Positions 48,993-60,027 of a DNA stretch of 64,000 nucleotides are shown in pieces. The number at the start of each line of letters is the position of its first letter. Within the stretch, counting starts at the first letter, position 1. A model generated the notes under the pieces. It was not told where the DNA came from. It was given only the letters and a program-made list of their open reading frames with translations, and made no database searches. The position numbers were made by a program, and so were the translations under genes. Origin of the DNA: Stenocarpella maydis (taxonomy: Eukaryota > Ascomycota > Sordariomycetes > Diaporthales > Diaporthaceae); the NCBI GenBank assembly GCA_002270565.1, contig NQMI01000052.1:1-64000 (forward strand), in the 5' to 3' direction.

Positions 48993-50957
48993 GTTGTGGA
49001 GGCGGGTGACGAAAAAGTGGATATGTGTAGGTTAGGTTAATTATAATTTAGGAAGACGCGGTAATGAGCGGTTCCAGACCAGCTTGCAGACTCGGAAGAA
49101 GAGAAGAGAAGAGAATGACAGGACAGAGGATGAGGTTGAGCGAGGCAAGTTGGGACGAGGGAGCACTGAGGGTCTTATCAAGGACCCATCTGTTGAAACA
49201 TCGCGGGCCAGCCCAGGGATGTTTTGCCACAAGCCAGCTCGTTGTGCTCGTACGGAGCCCCGGACCGGGGGTGTGCCTGCACGTGTGCGCTGCGAACCGC
49301 AACCAAGATGAGGTGTGCGAAGACCGTCCGGTGAATCAGTCAGTGTTTGACACCCTTACGGGAAAAAGTCTTGGGCAGTGGCAAGAAACAGGAACGCGTG
49401 GGCTCCGAGACCAGATGGTGCCGAAAAATTCTGGGGGAGGACTCTGCTCAGACAGCTTGGCGGACCTTGGCTGCAGTCAACTTGGCGATGCAGCGGCCCG
49501 GGTGTCTGACCGACCTCCGGAATGGCTCGGCGCCAAGTGCCGTTTTGGCCGCCTCATATTATGCTGACTTAAGCCCCCACGAAGAAATCGCCTCCCAACC
49601 ACGGTCAGGGCAGCAATCAATCTCAGTGGCGCAGAGCCCAAGCCCCTTGTTCAAAATAGCTGCAACCAGCACTGAGGCAAGCCCTGTATTCTCAAAGCAG
49701 CCCGGGTTCGTATCAGCCGCCGTCATGATCTGCCGCCCGTCGCGTAGGCCAAAATAGATATGATATGTTCATCACGAGAGTCTGGGGTTGGAAAGATCCC
49801 CGTAGTCTGAACTAATGGACCCAAAAATATCTTGCACCAGAAAAGCCAAGAGGCCACATGTTTGGGCTAGGCGGCAGGCACCATCACCCACCCTGGCACG
49901 GTCTGAGACATGACTCTCAGATGTCGGGCCCAAGGAATTTCCACACCACGATTGTTGCTTAATTGTGGCCAAGCTCTTGCATAAAGCTAGGCTGCACCGC
50001 AGGATGATAACTAAGAGTTTCGCCTATGATCTTGTCGCTCCCGGTGTCGTAGCCAACATTTCGCCAAGGCATGGCATTCGCCTCTGGCCCTCTGGAGGAG
50101 GCATTAACAAGCCTTTATCAACACGTCTCACAGACAGTGGCAAATTAGAGTGACTGGCTGTTATCCTGAGCCAATCTTTGGGTCTTCTATGCTTAAAAAG
50201 CTTATTGCGCTCAAGAACAGTCCCATGCATGGCGGCGATGAATTAGTCTGTTGCTTGTCTTGTACTTTGATCGACGCCTAGGCTTGGAAGAGTCCTAAAT
50301 TTGGGGCCTAAAAGCACGGATGGTAGAAAATACGGGGCAAGCCATGTCAAGAACCAAGACATTGTGGTCTGGTCGCAGGACTTGATCAAACCAGTTCTAT
50401 TCAACCGTCTGTCGCGACGGACAATGCATTCTTTGGTTACAGGTGTAACATTGAAGCGTAGTTCTAATTCTTCAGAAAGGTCTGGACCATGAAGCTCTCG
50501 TGCCTTATCGTTATTGGTTAGAAGTTAAATACAGCGGCTGGCACATTGCTGGGTGAGTGGAGATGTAACTCCCCTTGCCATCCTCGCAGGTAGTCACTTT
50601 CCAAAATCAGCATGCCTACAACTGCCCACACCAAGGTCACGGGGCACACTTGCAGGATGTTTGTGTGCAGTTGCAAGTGCTCAGTAAACTTCTCAAATCG
50701 CTGCGATCATGAGGTCTGGGGGAATAACTCGTTTAACCACAGTTCTGCCGAATGAATGCCTGCAAGGTGACGCACCGGGAATCTATCCCAGAAGAGACCG
50801 CCACGCTCGTAAATGAATGTCCAGATGCATGCGTTAGCTTGTCTATTTTTGGCCCTGTGACTATTGTAATTCCGCCTTGAAACTGTGGACAAGTTGTTCA
50901 TTTGTTATGAGATGAGATAGCCTAAAAGCTTACCGTTAACTATAAGAAAGGCAGTCA
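48993..50957. other. Intergenic region, no gene recognised
   Basis: Upstream of the small secreted gene, presumably holding its promoter. Several frames up to 167 aa (49064-49567) are open, but they have no start context, introns or motifs that I recognise, so they are not called. Confidence 0.5.
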
Positions 50958-51548
50958 ACGTCCGCCCACCGAGCTTTTTCCATACGCCCACCCAAGGATT
51001 TACGTGCGCCTACCCAGAGCTATAAAAAGCTATGCATATAGCCCCATACAAAATTTAGTACCTCTTCCAAAAGTCCTCCTTACACCTACCCAGAACCCCT
51101 ACTATAGCTCTCTAACATCCCTACTATAGCTAGGGATAGCCCTACTTTACCCTTCCTTTTAGAGAGGCCCTCCCTTTCCTCCTAAGGGCCCCTTTTTCTA
51201 AAGTGGTCTTTAAAGAGAGGGCTATTTTTTTTTTTTAAAAAAAAGGCCCTCTAAAGGAAGAAGCCCTTAAGAGGAAGGGGCCCTTTAGAGAAAGGAGAGA
51301 AAGGAAGAGATAGGCCCTTAGGAGGAAGGGGCTTTTAGAGGAAGAAGAGGAAGGAAGGGAGGGGCCCTCTAAAAGAAGGGGTAGAGCAGGGATATTAGAG
51401 AGCTATAGCAGGGGTTCTAGGTAGGTATAAGGAAGAAATTTTAAAGAGGTACTAAATTTTATATAGGGTTATATATATAGCTTTTTATAGCTCTAGATGG
51501 GTATATGTAAATCCTTAGGTGGGCATATAGAAAAAGCTGGGGAGACGT
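50958..51548. mobile_element. Full-length foldback (hairpin) MITE-like element
   Basis: The left arm from ACGTCCGCCCACCGAGC reads almost the same as the complement of the right arm ending GACGT at 51548. The arms are about 270-290 bp each and meet at a T-run/A-run centre (about 51224-51245). Matching landmarks include AGCTATAAAAAGCTAT, AAATTTAGTACCTCTT, AGAACCCCTRCTATAGCTCTCTAA and AAGGGCC blocks. A direct repeat TTAACTATAAGA lies just outside each side (50936-50947 and 51552-51563). No coding capacity. The right arm carries many more C-to-T equivalents than the left. Long arms plus a roughly 9-12-bp duplication resemble Mutator-type MITEs, but the family is not proven. Confidence 0.8.
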
Positions 51549-51998
51549 ATATTAACTATAAGAGAGGGATTTAATATTTGCAACTATATTTTCAGGCCTA
51601 TAATCATTAGTATATATTGTAATTATAACCATCTCTTAAAACTCAGCATACTAAGAAATATATACGAAGGATGCATTACCTTGGAATAAGTACTTCTTAA
51701 AACACGTTTATAGAAATTTATTTTTGAGTTATAGTTTAATAGTATCATAGGATTGCAACCTAATCCAAAGAGATCCGAGCAGGTAAACCGTTCAATAGTG
51801 TAGAATAAAGCGCCTCTGATGGGAAATTGGCATGAGATACCTGCCGTTACTTGTGCTTTTGAGTGAATCAGTTCTGACTGGATACCATGAAGCCTTAGTG
51901 GCAAGTCTTGATTTGTAAGGAGTGGACTTTATTCATCTTGAATCTTGTTTATATCGTATATCCCTGTAGTCATTTTCCTCCCTTCAAATCAAATCCCT
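51549..51998. other. Short intergenic stretch
   Basis: AT-leaning sequence between the foldback element and the nucleotidyltransferase gene. It contains the 3' UTR of the latter and no coding signal. Confidence 0.5.
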
Positions 51999-52772
51999 CT
52001 ATGGCCCACGTTGCGCATCCGATGAGGTGGTGCCCGGCCATGGAATGATCTTCAACTGAGGCCAGAGAGCTTGCCACCTGGCGGTTTTCTTCTCGTAGGC
52101 TGCACGGGTCCCACTTGCCGGGTTTGGACGCACCGTCAGATTGAGGATATCCGCGAAGCCCCAGGGAGCAAACACTTTCCAGTCGCCACTAGGCAGCAGC
52201 CGGACGCCAATCAACGCTGTCCCGGACAGCCATGATAATATAGCTCCTTCGCTCGATGTATGTTGTGGACACGGGATCCCGAACTTCTGCGGGTACCAGA
52301 GATGAACTCGAGCTTGATTCCTGATCTCGACCCTCGCGGGTAGACCTGTAAACACCCGAGCGCCCTCCTGAATGACCGAGTCCTCAGCTTCCCATGACAA
52401 GTCCGAGCTATCGCAGTAGATGAGGTCATAATCATCAATCCCATTTGCTGGATCCTGCCCTGTAACGTGGTTCCAGACAGACTGTGTCAGAGCGCCGGCA
52501 GCCAGGTACCAGCCGGGAAGGTTCATGGTCGCGGCACGGCGCAGAACTTCCATCAGCATAGTGTTGCCCTCCAAGGCGGCACGGAACCGCGCTGCTTCCT
52601 CCTCGGTGTGGGGTCCATCGATATGCATTGCCATTAGGCGGACGTGGCCCGTTAGAATTATTGCGTTGATAGTACCTGGCGCTGTGTTCTGCGGGGAAGG
52701 TGCGGTAGGTAAGCATGCTAACCATGGGGTTTGACAGCGTGCATGGGGTTTTGTGCGCCTCAGACGTTCCAT
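51999..52772 (-). CDS. Nucleotidyltransferase-like protein (DUF925 / NTP_transf_6 type)
   Basis: A single minus-strand frame of 257 aa from ATG 52772. Internal ATGs at 52634 and 52628 are alternatives, because the first ~46 residues look unlike the family. Recognisable blocks: LPGWYLAAGALTQSVWN, then GIDDYDLIYCDSSDLSWEAED (acidic nucleotidyltransferase-like motif), VEIRNQARVHLWYPQKFG, TSSEGAI, WKVFAPWGFADILNLTVRPNP and KTARWQALWPQL. This family occurs widely in bacteria and in scattered fungi. It resembles nucleotidyltransferases, but the substrate is unknown. No introns are needed. The gene stands alone between a foldback element and AT-rich DNA. All expected motifs are present, so it is probably intact. 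Confidence 0.85.
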   Translation of the reverse strand: MERLRRTKPHARCQTPWLACLPTAPSPQNTAPGTINAIILTGHVRLMAMHIDGPHTEEEAARFRAALEGNTMLMEVLRRAATMNLPGWYLAAGALTQSVWNHVTGQDPANGIDDYDLIYCDSSDLSWEAEDSVIQEGARVFTGLPARVEIRNQARVHLWYPQKFGIPCPQHTSSEGAILSWLSGTALIGVRLLPSGDWKVFAPWGFADILNLTVRPNPASGTRAAYEKKTARWQALWPQLKIIPWPGTTSSDAQRGP

Positions 52773-53523
52773 GCAAGTAGTAACATCAGCACTAAGCTAT
52801 GCTACTATTAGGGCTGTGGGCTGATAAGCCCGCTGGACCAAACCAGTTAGTACCTGCATACTGCTTACCTAATTAGCTTAACAAGCCTCTATATTAGACA
52901 TAATATAAGATTATAGCTTTACTATACCCTTTATATTATTTCTTAAGTAACTATGGCTTTGAATTAATAATCATTTATAAATAATTTAAGCTTTTTTTAT
53001 TATAAATGATAAAAACTATTTTAATTTAAAGCTTATTAATTTATAACTTAAGAAATTTATGAAATTATTTCTTTATAATAACTATAAATTAATTATATTC
53101 TTAAAACTTCCTTTTCAATTAAAATAAATAATAATTACTTTTATAAAATACAAGATAATTAATATAATTTATTAGAAAGTAGCTAAGTACTATATATAGC
53201 TACCTTGATTTAATATATAAAAAACGTTTATATTAACCTTATTAAAACCCTTAAACTAAGCTTAAAATAAACATAAAATTTAGGGTAGCTTAAATCTTAT
53301 ATGTATTTAAGCTGTAATTTTTTATTTAAGTTTTAGATTTTGTTTTATATAAGCTATATTAGAAAAATGAAATTATAAGGTCTAAAATTAAAAGTTTTCA
53401 ATAATTAAGCTAAAAAGAATCTTAAAATTCTAAAAAGAAACGTTTACTTTTTTATATACTTACAATTAAATCCTGCAAATTTTATTCATTTTAGGCCTAG
53501 TTTAAGGGTTTTAGTAGGGTATA
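52773..53523. repeat. Island edge passing into AT-rich RIP-degraded DNA
   Basis: After about 52900 the sequence is AT-rich with dense stops. It resembles the 15.7 kb area in places (e.g. TTAAAACCCTTAAACTAAGCTTAAAATAAACAT). No genes. Confidence 0.5.
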
Positions 53524-53739
53524 TGTTGGAATATTGCCCTGTTGGATCGCACGCAATCCTATTGGGCTAGGCTGCCTAACTAAGCCAGGGGCTTGGCAGG
53601 GGAAGAGGCTACTTTTCTTATTCATACGAAATACCCCCGCTTCCCCCAGATAGTTAAAGAAAGCAAGTAATTATAGACCTATCAAACAAGAACCCCACAT
53701 ATATACATACTATCGCTATATAGCAAAGGCTATTTAACA
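53524..53739 (+). repeat. Copia-type LTR, related to the 22513 element
   Basis: Begins TGTTGGAATATTGCC and ends CTATTTAACA. The end and the following leader (CTAATCAGTAGATTGCTTAGC) parallel those after the copia 5' LTR at 22717, while the middle differs. So it is a second, related family with a damaged internal region running to the LTR copy at 54254. Confidence 0.75.
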
Positions 53740-54253
53740 CTAATCAGTAGATTGCTTAGCAATTTATAGATTAGTAAGAGTGAAAAGATAAGTTTCATAT
53801 AAAGACAACTTAACCGAGCCTACTAATTAGCAATATTAAAAGAGTTAAGAATTATACGCTTATACTATATCCTATAAAAAATTCTTTCTTATATTTAATA
53901 AGGCATCCATAAACTATAAAAGCTAATAATTATATAAGAAAGAATGAGTTCTAAATAACTAAACTACTTAAAAAACTTATACTTAATAAGGTATCTATAG
54001 TAGTAAAAGCTAATAATTATATAAGAATAAGTAGTAAGGTATATACCATTATATAATCATAGAATACCAGGCTATACTATCTAATATAGCCTACTAATAC
54101 TAAAATTAACTAATTCGCACAATATAATATAAAGAATATTATAATATTAAGACTAATAATGCCAGAAGAATAGCTATAGGCTGAGTTAATTACTAATTAA
54201 CCTTAAGACTAGTTAATATATAAGGAAGTTCAAGAAGGAAGTTCTATTAAACT
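53740..54253 (+). repeat. Internal remnant of the second copia-type element
   Basis: AT-rich sequence following the LTR and leader. It includes repeated AAAAGCTAATAATTATATAAGAA blocks (about 53920-53945 and 54007-54030). No protein domain is readable. Cut off by LTR copy 8. Confidence 0.45.
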
Positions 54254-54847
54254 TCTGATGAATTTGTGCTATAAAATAGCATTCAGTTCAGCGTGTGTTT
54301 CGGCAGGGTCGCAGTGTGGTGCCCTGAGGCGAATTCGGACAATTGACAGTGGTCTGGACAACTTTGTATTGAATTAAGTTGGGCTTCTGTAAGCCCTCCT
54401 TATATACCCTCCGACGTCGTCTCACCCCTGGGCACGCTGCGGTAGGCTCTGGTGCAAATTTGCAAATGCCGGAAAATTCGCCCTTCCAACACACCATCTT
54501 TGGTTCCAAGCAGCCAGCCAACCATAGCCCTAGCAATGCCCAAATTAAGTACATACAAACTTCAGAAATCAGGCTATCCAATGCACTAAGTCATATACTT
54601 TTTGGGTAAGAAATAAGGGTAATGCAGAGGTCTGAATTAAGGTGCAAATGCAGGCCAAAATAATCGACTCACGGCCACCAAACTCATCTTGCGTCACGCA
54701 CGCACTGGGCGTACTTAGCGAAAATCGCCTGACTCGCAAGTCTAGGGTAACTCCTTGCTAGGAAGTCTAGGGTAACTCCTTACAACGAAGTCTAGGGTAA
54801 CTCCTTGCACGGAGTACCAACGCCCTGCTGAGCGGTTCCGTTTAACA
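54254..54847 (-). repeat. 594-bp LTR-like element, copy 8
   Basis: Full-length 594 bp, same ends as the other copies. Flanks are AAACT and AGTAA, so a target duplication is not visible here. Confidence 0.8.
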
Positions 54848-56002
54848 AGTAATAAGGGTAATAAAGTAGTAAAAGAACTACAGATATAATAAAACAGAAA
54901 AGAGGCTATAAAGTAGTAACTAGAAAGTAATAACTATAAAGTAATAAGGACTAAGGATAAGTCCTAAGGAAGAGGGGCCAATTTATTAGGGCCTATTATG
55001 CTATTAGTGCTAGGGGGCTCGGAAGTAGGCTTGCTGTAGGCGATCAAATGACTATGTAGGCCCTTATCAGGCCTTATCAGATACTAGCCTTCTTATGCTA
55101 CTATAGTACCTATTAAAAATCAAGGGCCTTAAGAGGAAGGAGAGGCTCCTTAGGTTTAATTTAACTACTATTGCCCTATATAGGCGTGCTAGCCCTATTA
55201 CTCTACCTTTGTTTCCATTATTCTTATAAAAGGCCCTTTAATAATTATAAGAAGAATTTTATTTAAAATTGAGGCTATATTATACATTTATAAAGTAATA
55301 AGCCTAATACTTACTTATAAGCTTAATATTATATAATACTAGTAAGAGATTAGCTATATTTTATATATTAAAAAGTTATAAGAAAAGTCCTTAAGTATTT
55401 TAATTAATAATGTATTAAATAAATATTAATATATAATTTTTAATAACTTTATTATTAATCTTTTCTATAGTATAGTAACATATATAGAATATTAAAAATC
55501 TTAATAGCTTTATATATTATTATATCTTTTATATTATCTTTTTAAATTTCTAAATAGCTTAAATTAGTAAAAGTATTATTATCTCTTAAGATAGAAGATA
55601 TATATTATTAATATATTGCGTTTTTAAGTAAAGATATTAGTATAAAATAACAGAAANNNNNNNNNNNACTTTTTAGCCTTATTATATTTATTTTAACTTA
55701 TTAAAATTTAAAAAGTTAATTAAAAATAAATAATTAAGTATAATCATTATTACTTAGTGCTAATTTTCATTAAATATCTAGCCTTAAGTTAGTATTAAGG
55801 TAGCTTTAAGTTAATAAATTTATTAAAAACTAGCTACTTCTTAATACTTCATATTAATAACTTTTTAATACTTTATATTATTATGAATTATACATTATTT
55901 GATTCAAATAAATAGATACACTTAAAGAACATAATGAATCTATAAGATATATAGAAAATTCAAATTAGTATATATATAATTCTCAAATACGTAAAATGAT
56001 GC
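54848..56002. repeat. Degraded repeat DNA with an 11-base gap
   Basis: A mixed-GC part at 54960-55240 (AGGGGCC, GGCCCTTATCAGGCC) is followed by AT-rich, stop-dense sequence. Ns span 55657-55667. No gene. Confidence 0.5.
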
Positions 56003-56007
56003 AAAAA
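56003..56007 (-). terminator. RNA polymerase III terminator of tRNA-Lys
   Basis: Five T residues on the minus strand, 8 bases past the tRNA 3' end. Confidence 0.75.
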
Positions 56008-56015
56008 TACAGACC

Positions 56016-56096
56016 CGCCCGACGGGGGACTCGAACCCACAGCCTTCCGGTAGTAATCATAAAAGCCGGACGCTCTAGCCATTGAGCTAGCCGGGC
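56016..56096 (-). tRNA. tRNA-Lys (anticodon TTT) with 8-nt intron
   Basis: The minus strand starts GCCCGGC (acceptor) and ends GTCGGGC plus discriminator G, with one G-T pair. The D arm is GCTC/GAGC. The anticodon arm TCCGG/CCGGA encloses a 15-base loop, which becomes the normal CTTTTAA after removing an 8-nt intron (TGATTACT, 56052-56059) one base 3' of the anticodon, the canonical place. The T arm reads GTGGG/CCCCC, so one pair is mismatched (T-C). CCA is not encoded, as expected. Confidence 0.88.
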
Positions 56097-56465
56097 CACA
56101 TTGAATCTCCAGATTTCTTCAATCTCTATACGATTAAAATCTTTGTATTCATGAAAATAGAATATTTATTCAAATACTTTATATTAAAGCTTTGTAGAGT
56201 TTACATTCTGAGTAAAATAATATATTACAATCTTCAAATTAAGACGTCATATTCTCATTATAAAATAAAGTTAAGCGGTTTCTTAGCGCTAGATATCTGT
56301 GGTTTCCTGGTTTACTGCGGAGGCTGCCACTTAGTAATCAAGTTTCCGAGTCGTTAATAAAAGTTAATACGCACATAAGATACCCAATATTCAACTCCAC
56401 CAGCAGGGAACCCCTAGACGAGTCAATAGGTCACCTGATCAGAGATTGCTCGAAGGATCATCAGC

Positions 56466-57003
56466 ATGGCGAGCAACACCGATCCGACAAACCCGCGCAC
56501 TTTCAATCCGGAAGGGGTGTGGACACCTCCTCCAACGTACAATCAGGTCGCCGTTACCCCTCTCCTGCCGTCATCGCGACTTATTACGCTTGCTGGGATG
56601 ACCGGGTGCGACCCCGCGAGGTCAGATAACCCAAGCACTGTCCGAGAACAAGCCCCAATTGCGTATGAGAATATTCGCAAGGCCCTTGCCGCTGCAGGTG
56701 CTACGCCACGTGATATTGTTCAAGTGAGACCTCTTACACTGCAGCGCTTTCCCATCCCATTTGCAGCACAGAGATTGACTTATGGGCGTCCCCCAGGTGA
56801 AGCATTACATCGTGAAGGAGACAGGCCACGCAGAAGTCGATCGCCTAGACGTGGTGGACCGTGGTTGGGCTGAGCTTTGGATTGAATTTATGGATAAGAC
56901 TGCTGATGGTCACCGCCCTCCAGACACGGTCGTGGGAGTTGCAGGCCTGGCAAAAAGCGACATATTATATGAATGTGAAGTGTGGGCCGTTGTGAGCCAT
57001 TGA
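56466..57003 (+). CDS. RidA/YjgF/UK114 family protein
   Basis: Exons 56466-56723 and 56797-57003, with a 73-nt GT-AG intron in phase 0, give 154 aa. The fold signature is present: a LITLAGMTGCDP strand, REQAPIAYENIRKALAAAGATPRDIVQ helix, VKHYIVKETG across the intron, then RPPDTVVGVAGLA and ending ILYECEVWAVV. The nearer AG at 56765-56766 would bring an immediate stop, so the acceptor at 56796 is used. RidA proteins are trimeric and hydrolyse reactive enamine/imine intermediates such as 2-aminoacrylate. The Arg in HRPPDT is placed like the catalytic/substrate-binding Arg of RidA, but this subfamily is diverse and the substrate is unknown. Length is close to the family norm (about 130 aa plus a short N-terminal extension). 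Confidence 0.88.
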
Positions 57004-58339
57004 AGTGATAACGCCGTCAATAGTCAGTCAGGGTTGATGTTCTTCAACGGAAAACAGAGCCCACTGCTGCGCCGTAGCGTCCTTTACACGCAGCGGGTTA
57101 TTTACTTTGCATGAAAGTCAGGCCAATACTGGTGGCTACCATTCTAGAGTCACACAATTAATAAGCAATCATTCCTATATTTTCAGCTTTTGGCCTAATA
57201 TTTAGCCTGACCGTTTGATGTGTAGAATTATGACATGGAGACATCTCGACCAATAGACGGGGGGAGGCGAGGTATCCATGGGCTGGGGTGCGTAAGATGC
57301 TTACCTCGCTTGAGACTATATACACTCCCATGAAGAACCCACCAAGCTTTGCGCCGTTAATATTTGATACCAAAGTACTTGCTAAGCTTTCTGGCTCCTG
57401 GTAGCACAGTGCTCGAAGTCATATAAAACAAGCATGGATATTTGTTGCAGTGGTTACTGTAGCGCAATGGTAATCACCCATTTCATTCGCAATTGTTTCT
57501 AATTATATGCAAAATAAGAAGTATATAGGTTGAATTTCGCAAAAATACATAAGGAGCAGTTGGTTGGTTCTGGGAATGACTCTAGGCCTAAGACCACAAC
57601 TGCTCAGCAGCAAGATTATGTTGTTAAAGTCAATGTACCAGAAAGTCCATCTGTGCCAAAGCTATGATCGGACACATGCTGACAGAGACATGAAAGCCCC
57701 TTACGAAGACAGCTGTCCCACTGGTGTAGCTAGCTTATGTCAAGTCCCTTCGCCAGCCCCCACGCGGAATGGAAACAAGGTTATCAGATCGACATGTAAG
57801 GTGTGACAACCTAAGCTCTGAAGACCATGAACCTCTTTGGATGAATAATCTTCAAGCTCTCATCGCACGATCCATTCCCTCCACTCAGCCAGTACTGCTG
57901 ACTGTGCTGAAGGCCCGCAAGGAGGTTTGACCGATGGAGAAGTACAGGCACAGTGTATAGAAAGTATGTGATAACATAACCTAATCTTTGGAAATAAAGG
58001 TAGAAACCTTGACGAGTATAACGTAGCTTTTGAATATCTACAGGATAAGTACATCTACTATAAAAATAAGTGCCGAAAAGCCTAAGCTTCATTCAATCTA
58101 ATCCTAGACTCTAGTTGGCGATAATCTATCCCTAGATGTTTTACAAGAAAAAAAAGATAGTTGACTCAAATTACGCTTTAAATATGCCCCATCATAATGA
58201 AATATTGAAACAAAAACTAAAACCTGATCTTTTATATTATTTACTATGTAATTATAAACTTTGCTCGACAGCCTGCCTTGATACAAGATAGCTCCATCTC
58301 TCCAAGACACGACTGGCAAGAATGATAGCCATGGATTAT
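57004..58339. other. Intergenic region, no gene recognised
   Basis: Moderately AT-leaning. Short frames only, and no motif was found on either strand. It includes the 3' UTR of the RidA gene. Confidence 0.5.
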
Positions 58340-60027
58340 TCACCCTCGATAAATGTAGAGTTGTGCATCCGGAGAAGCTGTCAATGTTCCTTTGACGTTC
58401 ACGCTATATGTGGTATTGTACGACTTGCTCTTGGTTTGCACGAACGTCCCGCGAAAACCGTTCGTAGCATTGGTGCTCAAGGTGACCGAATGTATGCTTC
58501 TCCCGGGCACTTCAAGATAAATCCTGGAGGGCGCACATGAAATGATGCTCGCTGCCCACGTGAACGGCGCGGTCTCTCCGTTATCCAGGCCGACCGTCAC
58601 GTTGAGTGGATCATTGAGCATCGGGCCCGCGTTCGTCGTGGGGGCCAGGTTATCTGTTTACTGCCAGACGGGGAACTCGATGGCCGCGGACTCGGCCGGT
58701 GAGAACTGCTGCACGACTGATCGCCAATTGCGGACGCGGCAGTCTAGATGGTATGGAACGGGGACCTTGGGCGACTCGGTGACATTTGCCACCAGTGGGA
58801 TGCTCACCTTGGCCGCGCAGGTTAATATTCTTGATCGTGTAGCCGGCAGAATGGGGGGGGGGGGGGCGACCGAATTGCAGATGCTGCCTGCTGGTTATCA
58901 ACGTGCCATATCTCCCCGTTGTACACCTGGTTCCCAGGGCTGGTCTTGTAGCCTAGATTTCCCGCCAACACTACTGGGCCGCCTGCGGAGGGAAGGATCA
59001 TGACGCCTTTGTTCTGCCACCCGCAGCCATCTTCACTAATGAAACCTCCGTCCGTGTAGGGCCCAAAAGGCGGCTCGGCGTAGTAATAGAAGATACAGCC
59101 CAGGCAGTTCTGGCAGGTCATCCTGAACGTCAAGTACCAGTACGAGCACTTGAGTCGTGGTAAAAGAAGCCTGCGGCTTCCGGATTCAGTCCCTGGGCGA
59201 ACAACTGCTTAGCGGTGCGAATTAACGCAGACGATTCATTGGTTCCAACGGTGCTTGTGAGATTGAGCGCAAGTTGCTGTACCAAGATATCCCACACGGG
59301 ACTTCCGTACTCGTTGGGCAAGGACTAGGTGGTGGTGAATACGTCGCTGAGAATGTAGTGCATGCCATCGGGACCAACAGCGACCTCGAAGTCGTGGTTT
59401 ATATTCGAGCTGGCCATCATTGAGGGTGGATTGCTCCGAGGACCGCCGGGTAACTTGGACGTCGCGTAGAAAAAGTTGTCAAGAGCGTTGCCGTCCATTG
59501 ACATGACATAGTTGCCCGTTTCATTACTGTACCTCACCAGGAGCTTTGTTACGTTGGCGACGTCGATGGCGGGCTGGTAAAAGGTCTCGAGCGTCCACTT
59601 CGTGAGATCGGGAAACGAGTACGACTTGACACCGCAGTTCCCGTCCTCCCCGTAGTCGCCCGGCGGGTATTCAGGGCTCCGTGGGTATTCGCTGTCGGTC
59701 AAGCGGCCATAAGCATTAGAAGTTGGAGCCCCCGCAGTCCCATGTAGCTGTGTACATCCAGTACTTGCCCTCAAAGTAGCTTAGATGTGCCTCGACCTGC
59801 TCGCGCCCGTTTCCATCCGCGGTGATGGGGTACGTGGCTTTCCTGTAGTTCGGCAGCAATGGGTGATCAGGGAGTCCATCACCGCCGCTCAGGATGTCGT
59901 TTGCTACAAAATTGATGTAGGCTACGTAGGCTGTTTGCGTACTGTGTTCCGCATGGACATTGAATGCGGCAGCAAGTGGCCCTAGGATGGACCAGACCCC
60001 AAGGGCTTGGTCGAGGGCAGAAAGCAT
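58340..60027 (-). pseudogene. Broken GH43-like (five-bladed propeller) hydrolase gene
   Basis: Starting from ATG 60027 on the minus strand, consecutive pieces in shifting frames form one about 560-residue protein: VEAHLSYFEGKYWMYTATW (60027-59716), then NAYGRLTDSEYPRSPEYPPG onward (to 59325), NEYGSPVWDILVQQL (59321-59130), CSYWYLTFRMTCQNCLGC (about 59150-58870), AGYTIKNINL and finally a domain ending at 58340. Breaks: a one-base shift near 59721, an in-frame TAG at about 59325-59327, a shift near 59147, a shift in or beside a 14-base G-run at 58853-58866, a shift near 58817 and an in-frame TAA near 58660. Sequence style and a YxEGKYWMY strand fit glycoside hydrolase family 43-like proteins, but the family call is tentative. 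The start is not a clear signal peptide, so the 5' end may also be missing. Confidence 0.65.

Noticed and set aside
49064..49757. Overlapping 167-aa and 136-aa plus-strand frames
   Set aside because: No recognised motif, no splice structure, and two frames open in the same GC-balanced stretch; more likely chance than genes.
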